Positions 1 through 5,972 are shown, numbered from the stretch's first letter. The stretch is DNA of 6,665 bases from an uncultured Sutterellaceae bacterium (GCA_947253615.1 CAMYAA010000052.1:1-6665); one strand, 5' to 3'. Translations and numbers: made by a program. The notes: a model not told the origin generated them from the sequence alone.

Positions 1-188
1 GAAACGTCTTGTGCACCAATGTCAATGGCGAGGCCCGCGCTTAATTGCGGTAAATACACCGCAGGAGCACACACAACCGTTTCGCTCAGTAACGTGGCTT
101 GCTCGGCTGAAAATTCGGCCATCCAACGAGCGTTCTCCGCCCCGGAGCCATTCATTTTCCAATTCGCAATAACCAGTTGCTTTCGCAC
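1..188 (-). CDS. tpiA: Triosephosphate isomerase, N-terminal part (cut by window edge)
   Basis: Cytoplasmic glycolytic and gluconeogenic enzyme that interconverts dihydroxyacetone phosphate and glyceraldehyde 3-phosphate. Only the first 62 codons are inside the window. Read on the minus strand they begin (GTG)RKQLVIANWKMNGSG, the classic TIM-barrel opening, with Asn9 and Lys11 matching the conserved substrate-binding Asn and Lys of the family. Further on come VVCAPAVYLPQL and IGAQDV, also typical of strand 2 and the following loop. The GTG at 188-186 is chosen as start because no ATG is available at the right place and an AGGAGA Shine-Dalgarno lies 7 bases upstream (201-196). It follows pnp in the same direction, an order common in betaproteobacteria, but an intrinsic terminator stands between them, so it probably has its own promoter. 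The identification is secure; completeness cannot be judged. Confidence 0.95.
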   Translation of the reverse strand, partial: MRKQLVIANWKMNGSGAENARWMAEFSAEQATLLSETVVCAPAVYLPQLSAGLAIDIGAQDV

Positions 189-243
189 GATCGGGTCTCC
201 TAAAACGAGGTCAATGTCAGTTACCCTGACGATAGCACTTATC

Positions 244-270
244 GCTATAGGATTAAATCGAAATACTCAA
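244..270 (-). promoter_or_regulatory. Weak candidate promoter for tpiA
   Basis: On the minus strand a TTGAGT box (270-265) and a TATAGC box (249-244) are separated by 15 bases, which is shorter than the ideal 17. A promoter is expected here because pnp ends in a terminator at 393-343. The boxes lie in a dyad-rich patch: an 8-bp inverted repeat (247-254 with 269-276) overlaps them, and two 5-bp hairpins (230-244 and 216-230) follow. The call rests on position and modest box matches only. Confidence 0.3.
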
Positions 271-342
271 TCCTATGTCGACAAGACACGCATTGTACTC
301 GGTATTTTACCTGAGGTTACGAGTAAAGGGGCTTTCAAATGC

Positions 343-393
343 AAAAAAGCCAAAAAGAAACCGATCGAACCGCAGTGGATAGGATCGGTTTCT
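343..393 (-). terminator. Rho-independent terminator after pnp
   Basis: An 11-bp perfect inverted repeat (356-366 with 383-393, AGAAACCGATC and its complement) encloses a 16-base loop. Read on the minus strand it runs straight into T tracts (T5 at 356-352 and T6 at 348-343). It lies about 50 bases past the pnp stop codon and most likely ends the pnp transcript before tpiA. The T tract is on the minus-strand side only, which fits transcription of pnp. Confidence 0.8.
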
Positions 394-405
394 GGGTCAA
401 ACGAA

Positions 406-429
406 CTCACAAGGCGTGAGCCTTGTGAG
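406..429 (-). other. Stem-loop just after the pnp stop codon
   Basis: A perfect 9-bp inverted repeat (CTCACAAGG at 406-414, complement at 421-429) with a 6-base loop lies 10 bases beyond the pnp stop. It has no following T tract on either strand, so it is not a terminator alone. It sits directly before the real terminator and could protect the 3' end of the pnp mRNA or act with it as a tandem terminator. The function is inferred from position. Confidence 0.6.
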
Positions 430-439
430 ACGCGACACA

Positions 440-2569
440 TTATTCAGCAGAGGGCGCTTCTTCTTGACGTAAGAGAGCCTTCATGGACAAGCGAACACGG
501 TTCTTTTCGTCCACATCAATCACCTTCACGCGAACTTCCTGGCCTTCCTTCAAGTAGTCGGAAACCTGGTTCACACGTTCATTGGCGATCTGGGAGATGT
601 GTAATAAACCATCCTTGCCCGGGAGCACTTCAACAATGGCACCGAACTCGAGTAAGCGCGTCACTTTACCTTCGTAAATCTGACCCACTTCAACCTTGGC
701 GGTTAAGAGTTCAATACGACGACGAGCTTCTTCAACGCGAGCGTTGTCCGGGCTCGAAATCGTCACGGTACCGTCGTCTTCGATGTTGATCGTCGTACCC
801 GTTTCTTCCGTTAAGGCACGGATGGTCGCACCACCCTTACCAATCACGTCACGGATCTTTTCTTGATCGATCTTGATCGTTAACATGCGCGGAGCGAAGT
901 CGGATAATTCCTTAGCACCGCCACCAGCCATTTCGTGCATCTTGCCTAAGATGTGGAGGCGACCTTCATGAGCCTGCGCTAAAGCAGCCTTCATGATTTC
1001 AGCCGTAATGCCTTCAATCTTGATGTCCATCTGGAGAGCGGTCACACCGTTTTCGGTACCCGCCACCTTGAAGTCCATGTCGCCTAAGTGGTCTTCGTCA
1101 CCTAAGATGTCCGTTAAGACGGCGAACTTGTTGCCTTCCTTGATCAAGCCCATGGCCACACCAGCCACGTAGTCCTTCAAAGGAACACCCGCGTCTAACA
1201 TGGATAAGCAGCCACCGCAAACGGAAGCCATCGAGGAGGAACCATTGGATTCGGTAATTTCAGAAACGACACGAATCGTGTACTGGAAGTCTTCAGCGCT
1301 CGGTAACACAGCCTTCAAAGCACGCTTGGCTAAGCGACCATGACCGATTTCGCGACGCTTCGGACTACCCACGCGACCGCATTCGCCCGTGGCGAACGGA
1401 GGCATGTTGTAGTGAAGCATGAAGCGTTCGTGAACTTCTTCACCAAGACCGTCAACGATCTGTTCGTCTAACTTCGTGCCGAGCGTCGTCGTTACCAAAG
1501 CCTGGGTTTCACCACGCGTGAACAAGGCAGAACCATGGGTACGCGGGAGAACCGTCTGACGAATTTCGATCGGACGAACCGTACGGGTGTCACGACCGTC
1601 AATACGCGGTTGGCCATTGAGAATGTTGGAACGCACTAAGTTGGCTTCCATGCCGAAGAGGATTTCAGCCACTTCGTTAGCATCAGCCACTTCCGTACCC
1701 GCGGCTTCAGCGTCAGCCGCTAAGGTATCGTTCACTAAAGCATAAACTTCGTGGAGCTTTTCCGTACGAGCTTGCTTGGAACGGATGCTGTAGGCTTCAT
1801 GTAAGCCAGCATCAGCGATTTCTTTGATGCGAGCGATCAAGCCTTCGTTCTTCGGCACAGGCTGCCAATCCCAAGCGGGCTTGCCAGCTTCACGAACGAG
1901 TTCGTTAATGGCGTTGATACAAACTTGCATTTCACGGTGACCCGTGGTCACAGCGGCTAACATCGTTTCTTCCGATAAGCAATCCGCTTCGGATTCAACC
2001 ATCAACACAGCGCGCTGCGTACCAGCAACAACGAGGTCAAGGCGGGAAGCCTTTAATTGATCAGCCGTCGGGTTGATCACGAATTCGTCATTGATGTAAC
2101 CCACGCGGCAAGCACCGATCGGACCCATGAACGGAATGCCCGAGACGGCTAAAGCAGCGGAGGAACCAATCATCGCAGGAATGTCCGGATCGATCTGAGG
2201 ATCAGCCGACAACACGTGAATGATCACTTGAACTTCGTTGTAGAAGCCTTCAGGGAAGAGCGGACGAATAGGACGGTCGATTAAACGGCTCGTCAACGTT
2301 TCCTTTTCGGAAGGACGGCCTTCACGCTTGAAGAAGCCCCCAGGGATCTTACCCGCGGCATAGGTCTTTTCAAGGTAGTCAACCGTTAAGGGGAAGAAAT
2401 CTTGGCCAGGCTTAGCTTCTTTCTTAGCAACAACGGTGGCTAAAACCACCGTATCGCCCATTTGGCAGACAACAGCGCCCGTGGCTTGACGAGCGATTTC
2501 ACCCGTCGTCAACGTGACGTCATGAGCCCCAAACTTGAAAGACTTCGAAACTTTATTAAACATGGTCAT
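440..2569 (-). CDS. pnp: Polynucleotide phosphorylase (PNPase)
   Basis: Phosphorolytic 3'-to-5' exoribonuclease that degrades RNA to nucleoside diphosphates and works as a cytoplasmic trimer, often with RNase E. The 709 residues match the usual length and domain order: RNase PH core 1 (about 10-150) with FFKREGRP at 79-86; a helical linker (about 240-320); RNase PH core 2 (about 325-550); a KH domain (about 560-615) with the GKGG loop at 577-580; and an S1 domain (about 626-696). In core 2, [12 protein letters not shown] (401-412), the phosphate-site SNGSSSMAS (441-449) and the metal/catalytic Asp493, Asp499 and Lys501 (counterparts of E. coli 486, 492 and 494) are all present. The ATG at 2569 gives the usual short leader MTMFNK; a GAGG lies 12 bases upstream, and a second in-frame ATG at 2563 is possible. 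It follows rpsO by 208 bp, the classical pairing. In enterobacteria pnp is autoregulated through its leader; whether this holds here is unknown. Confidence 0.98.
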   Translation of the reverse strand: MTMFNKVSKSFKFGAHDVTLTTGEIARQATGAVVCQMGDTVVLATVVAKKEAKPGQDFFPLTVDYLEKTYAAGKIPGGFFKREGRPSEKETLTSRLIDRPIRPLFPEGFYNEVQVIIHVLSADPQIDPDIPAMIGSSAALAVSGIPFMGPIGACRVGYINDEFVINPTADQLKASRLDLVVAGTQRAVLMVESEADCLSEETMLAAVTTGHREMQVCINAINELVREAGKPAWDWQPVPKNEGLIARIKEIADAGLHEAYSIRSKQARTEKLHEVYALVNDTLAADAEAAGTEVADANEVAEILFGMEANLVRSNILNGQPRIDGRDTRTVRPIEIRQTVLPRTHGSALFTRGETQALVTTTLGTKLDEQIVDGLGEEVHERFMLHYNMPPFATGECGRVGSPKRREIGHGRLAKRALKAVLPSAEDFQYTIRVVSEITESNGSSSMASVCGGCLSMLDAGVPLKDYVAGVAMGLIKEGNKFAVLTDILGDEDHLGDMDFKVAGTENGVTALQMDIKIEGITAEIMKAALAQAHEGRLHILGKMHEMAGGGAKELSDFAPRMLTIKIDQEKIRDVIGKGGATIRALTEETGTTINIEDDGTVTISSPDNARVEEARRRIELLTAKVEVGQIYEGKVTRLLEFGAIVEVLPGKDGLLHISQIANERVNQVSDYLKEGQEVRVKVIDVDEKNRVRLSMKALLRQEEAPSAE

Positions 2570-2733
2570 AGTAAATAGAAACCTCGTTTTTTACGTTTCT
2601 TAGCTGGAGCAAATAACGCTTGTTCAACACGCTGCGGCATAAAGCGCCTGAGAAGAAGCGATTTGTGTCGCAACGCGGTGTGAGTTTAAGTTATTGGCGA
2701 TCCGAACTAAAAAACGGGTTGGTAAATATGACT

Positions 2734-2759
2734 ACGACCTGTCGAATCCGGCAGGTCGT
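2734..2759 (-). other. Stem-loop after rpsO, terminator-like or processing site
   Basis: An 8-bp perfect stem (ACGACCTG at 2734-2741, complement at 2752-2759), continued by 2 more pairs after one mismatch, starts 18 bases past the rpsO stop codon. On the minus strand no T tract follows directly; a T6 occurs only about 20 bases later (2714-2709). It may be a leaky terminator or an mRNA processing and stability hairpin between rpsO and pnp, as in the E. coli rpsO-pnp spacer. The rest of the 208-bp spacer holds only a weaker imperfect hairpin (2594-2618), and I found no good pnp promoter in it. Confidence 0.55.
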
Positions 2760-2777
2760 GTCGAGAAATGCTGCGTC

Positions 2778-3044
2778 TTACTTACGAAGATTCAGAGCGC
2801 CAATCAGCTTACGGTAACCATCGACGTCGGTGCGCTTCAAGTAGTCAAGAAGCTTACGACGACGGGAAACCATGCGAAGCAAGCCACGACGGGAGTGATG
2901 ATCCTTGGCGTGAACCTTGAAGTGCTCCGTAAGGTGGTTGATGCGAGCCGTGAGGAGAGCAACCTGCACTTCGGGAGAGCCGGTGTCGCCTTCAGCGCGC
3001 TGGAACTGAGCAACGATTTCAGACTTATTCATTTCAACGGACAT
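2778..3044 (-). CDS. rpsO: 30S ribosomal protein S15
   Basis: Primary 16S rRNA-binding protein of the 30S platform; it contacts the central domain and helps form an intersubunit bridge. The 88-residue product has the family core [16 protein letters not shown] (about 20-35), the [22 protein letters not shown] block (about 45-66) that carries the rRNA-contacting basic residues, and the expected LRK end. The family is normally 88-89 residues. The open frame extends upstream to an ATG at 3077, but the ATG at 3044 is preferred: it gives the family length and has AGGA 6 bases upstream (3054-3051), whereas the upstream ATG lacks a ribosome binding site and would add 11 unrelated residues. It has its own strong promoter and is followed by pnp. 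S15 represses its own mRNA in several bacteria; the roughly 65-base leader here could serve that, but no known fold was demonstrated. Confidence 0.97.
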   Translation of the reverse strand: MSVEMNKSEIVAQFQRAEGDTGSPEVQVALLTARINHLTEHFKVHAKDHHSRRGLLRMVSRRRKLLDYLKRTDVDGYRKLIGALNLRK

Positions 3045-3116
3045 TTGATTTCCTAAAAAAGAAAAACGATTAAACATGCGGACAGGAGCGTTGAGACTCG
3101 AGCCGTGAAATTAGTA

Positions 3117-3145
3117 ATTCTACAGAGCGACAGCTATTAGTGCAA
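3117..3145 (-). promoter_or_regulatory. Sigma70-type promoter of rpsO(-pnp)
   Basis: On the minus strand TTGCAC (3145-3140) and TAGAAT (3122-3117) are separated by exactly 17 bases. The boxes match the consensus at 4 and 5 of 6 positions. Transcription would begin near 3110, giving a leader of about 65 bases before rpsO. This promoter would free the rpsO-pnp unit from the upstream transporter genes. Confidence 0.8.
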
Positions 3146-3184
3146 GTGAATTTCCCGCTTTTTTCATGCCTAATGTATAGGATT

Positions 3185-3217
3185 AACGTTAATTCTTCTT
3201 GAAAGGGAATTAACGTT
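3185..3217 (-). terminator. Stem-loop containing the permease stop codon, possible terminator
   Basis: An 11-bp perfect inverted repeat (AACGTTAATTC at 3185-3195, complement at 3207-3217) with an 11-base loop includes the last Arg codon and the TAA stop (3212-3210) of the permease gene in its right arm. On the minus strand it is followed by AATCCTATAC, not a T tract, so it is not a standard intrinsic terminator. It may block 3' exonucleases or work with Rho. It stands between the permease gene and the rpsO promoter, where a transcript end is expected. Confidence 0.45.
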
Positions 3218-3875
3218 CCCCCGAAATATGGTAACGACGTTCAACAAAACGCACCAATTGGGAGATCGAAAGAGTCATGATTAAGTAGAGGATAGCTACG
3301 CACGTCCAAATTTCTTTGGTGGCATAGGTTTCCGAAATAATCAATTGGCCCGTACGGGTTAATTCTTCAAAGCCGATGACGGAAACCAAGGAGGAGTCCT
3401 TAAGCATGGCAATGAATTCATTCCCTAACGGCGGAATAATGCGCTTGAAGGCTTGTGGTAACACAATGAAGCGCATCACTTGTACGTGGGTCATCCCTAA
3501 AGATAAGCCCGCACGATACTGACCTTGCGAGATCGACTGGATCCCAGCACGGAAGATTTCAGCAACATACGCGCCCGAGTTCATCGAACAGGCCGTGATC
3601 GCCGCTAAGAACGGATCCACACGATGACCGATGATATCGGGTAACGCAAAGTAGATGATGAAAATTTGGATAAGCAATGGAGTGCCGCGAATGATGTCCA
3701 CATAGACTTTCGCTGGCCAACGGAAAAAGGCGTGCTTGGAGAGCTGACCCAGACCTAAGAACAAACCAATGATCATCCCTAAGCCAACCGACATCGCCGT
3801 GATTTCAATGGTTAATCCGGCCCCTTTTAATAAAAGCGGTAAGCTATTTTGAATTAGTTCAAAGTCATAGTTCAT
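3210..3875 (-). CDS. Polar amino acid ABC transporter permease (GlnP/HisM type)
   Basis: Inner-membrane subunit of an ABC importer for an amino acid; such permeases act as homo- or heterodimers with a cytoplasmic ATPase and a periplasmic binding protein. The 221 residues match the family length. Hydrophobic segments lie at about 17-43, 57-80, 85-103, 150-170 and 187-207. The conserved RGTPLLIQIF (63-72) and the cytoplasmic EAA loop (about 105-135, AEIFRAGIQSISQGQYRAGLSLGM), which docks on the ATPase, are intact, as is LPQAFKRIIPPLGNEFI just after it. The ATG at 3875 has GAGG 8 bases upstream (3887-3884). It follows the binding-protein gene after a 254-bp spacer with stem-loops, which may lower its expression relative to the binding protein. 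No ATPase gene follows; rpsO is next. The substrate is not determinable; glutamine, another polar amino acid or cystine are possible, so no symbol is given. Confidence 0.93.
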   Translation of the reverse strand: MNYDFELIQNSLPLLLKGAGLTIEITAMSVGLGMIIGLFLGLGQLSKHAFFRWPAKVYVDIIRGTPLLIQIFIIYFALPDIIGHRVDPFLAAITACSMNSGAYVAEIFRAGIQSISQGQYRAGLSLGMTHVQVMRFIVLPQAFKRIIPPLGNEFIAMLKDSSLVSVIGFEELTRTGQLIISETYATKEIWTCVAILYLIMTLSISQLVRFVERRYHISGER

Positions 3876-3901
3876 CGAAACAACCTCTAAATCTCCAATT
3901 G

Positions 3902-3976
3902 GTTAGACCCAGTGTTTGGGTTTGCTCATTTTTCCCTAGTGTATAGGGCGGTTCATGAGTGTACCTGGGGTCTAAC
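3902..3976 (-). promoter_or_regulatory. Nested inverted-repeat leader element upstream of the permease gene
   Basis: A long imperfect palindrome ends 26 bases before the permease start codon. Outer arms: GTTAGACCC (3902-3910) with GGGTCTAAC (3968-3976), continued by AG/CT after a bulged G. Middle arms: CTCAT (3925-3929) with ATGAG (3955-3959). Inner arms: CCCTA (3934-3938) with TAGGG (3944-3948). A competing local hairpin, ACCCA (3907-3911) with TGGGT (3917-3921), uses bases of the outer arm, so the two folds exclude each other. This suggests an RNA structure in the leader, or operators for a protein. I recognise no known riboswitch class in it, and the role is inferred. Confidence 0.45.
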
Positions 3977-4067
3977 GAAACAAACGAATTTTTCGAGCAA
4001 AATTTGGCAGATTTTAAAGACGGTAGTCAATTCTGTCTATTTAGTAATAACCCTTACCATCAAACAG

Positions 4068-4102
4068 CACCCGCCAAGTCAGGTTTACCAACTGGCGGGG
4101 TG
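4068..4102 (-). other. Stem-loop between binding-protein and permease genes
   Basis: CCCGCCA (4070-4076) pairs with TGGCGGG (4093-4099), extended by two pairs after a bulged G (4068-4069 with 4101-4102); the loop is 16 bases. It starts 27 bases beyond the binding-protein stop codon. No T tract follows on the minus strand. GC-rich hairpins at this point in transporter operons commonly stabilise the upstream mRNA and reduce read-through, keeping binding protein in excess over permease. That role is inferred from position. Confidence 0.55.
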
Positions 4103-4129
4103 TTAGGGAATCAAGACGAAGGGTACGTC

Positions 4130-4885
4130 TTAGTTAGCGAACCACTTGTCATGAATCTTTTGAAGTTCGCCATCGGCCTTCATTTCTTCAAGGGCTTTAT
4201 TCAATGCGTTCAAGAGCTTGGTGTTGCCCTTGTTAACGGCAAAGCCATAATCTTCAGCGTCAGCAATTTCCGTGGAAAGTTGCATTTTCTTAGCAGCGGC
4301 AGGCTTGGTCTTCAAGAAGTAGGCCAAGACCGGGCGGTCTAAGATGACAGCGTCGGAGTTGGTGCTCGCTAAGTCCATGAAGGCGTCGTTGGTGGTATTG
4401 AAGGCCACCACGTTCGTGCCCTTGATGTTCTTGGCATATTCAGCACCGGTGTTACCGATTTGAACCGCAATGCGCTTGCCTTCTAAATTCTTAAAGGACT
4501 TGATCTTGCCAGCTTCGTCCTTACGGATTAAGTAGGAAAGGCCCGACTTGTAGTACGGCGCGGAAAAGTCCACTTGCTTTTCACGTTCAGGGGTGATGGA
4601 CATCCCCGCAATCACCACATCAACCGTACCCGTCTTCAAGGCCGGGATCAAAGCATCAAAACCCATGTTTTGGATTTGAACTTTGTAGCCCGCTTTCTTC
4701 GCGACGGCTTTGATCAAGTCGATGTCGTAGCCCGTGTAATCACGCGTCTTCGTGTCCATAAATTCGAAAGGCGCAAACGTCGGTTCAGTACCGACGCGCA
4801 AAACATCACTCGCCTGAACAGCGGTATTCATACCCGCAAACAACGAAACGGCGGTGGATGCTAAAACTAAAGCTTTTTTAAACAT
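4130..4885 (-). CDS. Periplasmic polar amino acid-binding protein (SBP family 3)
   Basis: Catches an amino acid in the periplasm and delivers it to an ABC permease. The 251 residues begin with a Sec signal peptide: Lys3 and Lys4, a hydrophobic core at about 5-18, and likely cleavage after VQA (25). The mature part opens with the typical LRVGTEPTFAPFEF. The family signature GYDIDLIKAVAKKAG is at 52-66. Ligand-site residues expected for this fold are visible: the GMSIT segment (94-98) with Arg101 for the carboxylate, the QIGNTGAEY loop (142-150), and Asp183 in ILDRP for the amino group. The start at 4885 has a weak AGAGAGA ribosome site 6 bases upstream. A strong promoter lies about 107 bases upstream, and the permease gene follows. 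It resembles GlnH and other members of the glutamine/basic amino acid group, but specificity cannot be read from sequence, so no symbol is given. Confidence 0.94.
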   Translation of the reverse strand: MFKKALVLASTAVSLFAGMNTAVQASDVLRVGTEPTFAPFEFMDTKTRDYTGYDIDLIKAVAKKAGYKVQIQNMGFDALIPALKTGTVDVVIAGMSITPEREKQVDFSAPYYKSGLSYLIRKDEAGKIKSFKNLEGKRIAVQIGNTGAEYAKNIKGTNVVAFNTTNDAFMDLASTNSDAVILDRPVLAYFLKTKPAAAKKMQLSTEIADAEDYGFAVNKGNTKLLNALNKALEEMKADGELQKIHDKWFAN

Positions 4886-4948
4886 AGTCGGTCTCTCTTT
4901 GGTTAACTAACGTTTTTAAACCATTTCTCAATTCGAACCTGTCGACGC

Positions 4949-4973
4949 TTTGTGTAAAGGGGGGAAACACAAA
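4949..4973 (-). promoter_or_regulatory. Hairpin with a six-C loop in the binding-protein leader
   Basis: TTTGTGT (4949-4955) and ACACAAA (4967-4973) form a 7-bp perfect stem enclosing 11 bases that contain six consecutive G on the plus strand (4959-4964). In the mRNA, read on the minus strand, the loop would therefore expose six C. It falls within the roughly 100-base leader predicted from the promoter at 5020-4992. A C-rich loop can pair with G-rich RNA such as ribosome binding sites; no specific partner was identified. Confidence 0.4.
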
Positions 4974-4991
4974 AGTGCGACGGTTTGAGAA

Positions 4992-5020
4992 ACTATAAAC
5001 ATCTGATTTTTAAATGTCAG
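4992..5020 (-). promoter_or_regulatory. Sigma70-type promoter of the amino acid transporter genes
   Basis: On the minus strand CTGACA (5020-5015) and TATAGT (4997-4992) are separated by 17 bases; each box matches 5 of 6 consensus positions. Runs of A/T about 10-11 bases apart (centres near 5026, 5036 and 5048) lie directly upstream and could act as an UP element or bend the DNA. ACAT and ATGT half-sites overlap the spacer and might form an operator, which is speculative. Transcription would start near 4985, about 100 bases before the binding-protein start codon. Confidence 0.8.
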
Positions 5021-5051
5021 GCGAAAAACCGAGAAAAAATCGACTTTTTTT

Positions 5052-5112
5052 ATTGGTCGAAGTTTTTGGTTTTTATTGTTGAAGAGTTTCGATATTGTTG
5101 ACGTTTTTGTCG
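5052..5112. repeat. Three imperfect ~20-bp direct repeats upstream of the transporter promoter
   Basis: On the plus strand three units begin at 5052, 5075 and 5094: ATTGGTCGAAGTTTTTGG, ATTGTTGAAGAGTTTCG and ATTGTTGACGTTTTTGTCG. Their starts are 23 and 19 bases apart, close to two helical turns. They lie upstream of the -35 box, where activator sites often occur. They may be binding sites of a regulator, or simply low-complexity AT-rich DNA. Confidence 0.4.
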
Positions 5113-5130
5113 ACAAATAACGATTCTCAG

Positions 5131-5244
5131 TTGAAAAAGGGGGATTTTTGGTTGGGTTCGTCGCCTGACGAAAATACGATCCCACCCAAACGTTTCCTCC
5201 TTTCAAAAAAAACACCGCTACTCTAAAAATAACGGTGTTTTTTT
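5131..5244 (+). ncRNA. Candidate small RNA in the 361-bp intergenic region
   Basis: Read on the plus strand, 5131-5206 folds into one long hairpin. The outer stem joins 5131-5144 with 5195-5206 (two bulged A and one G-U pair at 5141/5198), the middle stem is TTGGGT (5152-5157) with ACCCAA (5184-5189), and the inner stem is TCGTC (5158-5162) with GACGA (5167-5171). It runs directly into the terminator hairpin with T7 at 5238-5244. CCTCCTTT (5196-5203), a perfect complement of a Shine-Dalgarno sequence, lies in the 3' arm. The only promoter found is TTGACG (5098-5103), 18 bases, GATTCT (5122-5127), whose -10 box is weak. No gene is recognised in this gap (4886-5246). The segment could instead be structure in a minus-strand transcript. 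Confidence 0.3.
5206..5244 (-). terminator. Intrinsic terminator of the HAD hydrolase gene, usable on both strands
   Basis: A 12-bp perfect inverted repeat, A7-CACCG (5206-5217) with CGGTG-T7 (5233-5244), encloses a 15-base loop and starts only two bases after the hydrolase stop codon (5249-5247). On the minus strand the hairpin ends in a T8 tract (5212-5205); on the plus strand it ends in T7. It therefore can stop transcription from either side and isolates the hydrolase from the transporter genes. Confidence 0.85.
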
Positions 5245-5246
5245 CA

Positions 5247-5972
5247 TTAATCGGGGCTCTTTCCCTTCAAGGCCCACGTTTTAATGGGCCAGTGATGGGC
5301 GAGGGCTTCCTCGCGTAAAGTATCGTCTGGGTTGACGGCCACGGTAAGGCCCACTTCTCGGGCTAAAGGCAAATCGTTACGCGAGTCGGTATAAAAGACG
5401 ACGTTCTCCGCTGGAATCTGGTGCGCTTTTAAATACGCTTCTAAACGAATCCATTTCCCTTCCTGGAACGTGGGCACGCCCACGATCTCACCCGTGAGCG
5501 ATCCGTCGGGATTTTCTTCAAGATCAATCCCGAGGACGTCCTCGAGGCCAAAGAGCTTTTTCGCAATCGGCACGATCATGAACGTATTGGAGGCGCTCAC
5601 AATGACCATAGGAATGCCTTCCGCTTTGGCGGCCTCAATGGTACGAAGGGCATCGGGATAGACGTAGTCTTTCATGACCTCATCGACAAACGCATCCACC
5701 ATACGGGTGCGTTCGGGACCGGTCATATAACCGAAGGAGGGAATCGATTCGCGCAAATATTCATGGATGTCGAGTTTGCCCAACATATATTGAAGGAGCA
5801 TTTTCTTTTCGATCAACGTCCATTTGAGTTCACAAGCGATGCCGTGTGCCTTGAGGTATCGAGCCCAATGCACACAGGAGTTCCCTTGAATTAAGGTGTC
5901 GTCCAAGTCAAAAACGATTAATTGTGGTTTTTGGCCATTGGGCAATCGGGCAATACCTATTGAAGTGGTCAT
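5247..5972 (-). CDS. HAD-IB family hydrolase (phosphoserine phosphatase-like)
   Basis: Probable cytoplasmic phosphatase of the haloacid dehalogenase superfamily, subfamily IB (SerB-like). All four HAD motifs are present in the 241 residues: motif I DLDDT (22-26), with nucleophile Asp22 and acid/base Asp24; motif II VSAS (125-128), with Ser126; motif III Lys173 in EGKW; motif IV YTDSRNDLPL (194-203), with Asp196 and Asp200 for Mg. The helical cap lies between motifs I and II (about 30-100). Proteins of this form are common as unassigned HAD-IB hydrolases in proteobacteria; the substrate cannot be predicted. A long sequence before motif I (17 residues) is slightly unusual, but the ATG at 5972 has GAGA 5 bases upstream and no better start is seen. 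It stands alone between two terminators, with its own candidate promoter, so it is probably monocistronic. Confidence 0.9.
   Translation of the reverse strand: MTTSIGIARLPNGQKPQLIVFDLDDTLIQGNSCVHWARYLKAHGIACELKWTLIEKKMLLQYMLGKLDIHEYLRESIPSFGYMTGPERTRMVDAFVDEVMKDYVYPDALRTIEAAKAEGIPMVIVSASNTFMIVPIAKKLFGLEDVLGIDLEENPDGSLTGEIVGVPTFQEGKWIRLEAYLKAHQIPAENVVFYTDSRNDLPLAREVGLTVAVNPDDTLREEALAHHWPIKTWALKGKSPD

Noticed and set aside
19..789. 256-codon open frame on the plus strand
   Set aside because: It runs across the tpiA start, the intergenic terminator and the end of pnp on the opposite strand; the translation has no recognisable domain and is a shadow of these genes.
2694..3056. 120-codon plus-strand frame over rpsO, with a 65-codon one at 2620-2817
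   Set aside because: Both lie opposite rpsO and its spacer, with no ribosome site or family similarity; S15 on the minus strand is unambiguous.
3045..3077. N-terminal extension of S15 by 11 residues from an upstream ATG
   Set aside because: No ribosome site precedes it, S15 is normally 88-89 residues, and the ATG at 3044 has AGGA at the right distance.
246..3186. Identical 11-mer TATAGGATTAA at 246-256 and 3176-3186
   Set aside because: In a window of this length several 11-base matches are expected by chance, and the flanks do not agree, so it is not evidence of a repeat family.
3959..4342. 127-codon plus-strand frame over the end of the binding-protein gene, with a 64-codon one at 3912-4106
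   Set aside because: Shadow of the binding-protein gene and of the structured spacer; no coding-like features.
4992..5020. ACAT/ATGT half-sites over the transporter promoter as an operator
   Set aside because: Four-base half-sites are too short to support a separate call.
4928..5215. 95-codon minus-strand frame in the gap before the binding-protein gene
   Set aside because: Its ATG lies in the terminator stem, its composition simply reflects AT-rich DNA, and it overlaps the promoter and repeats. A shorter GTG start is kept only as a low-level finding.
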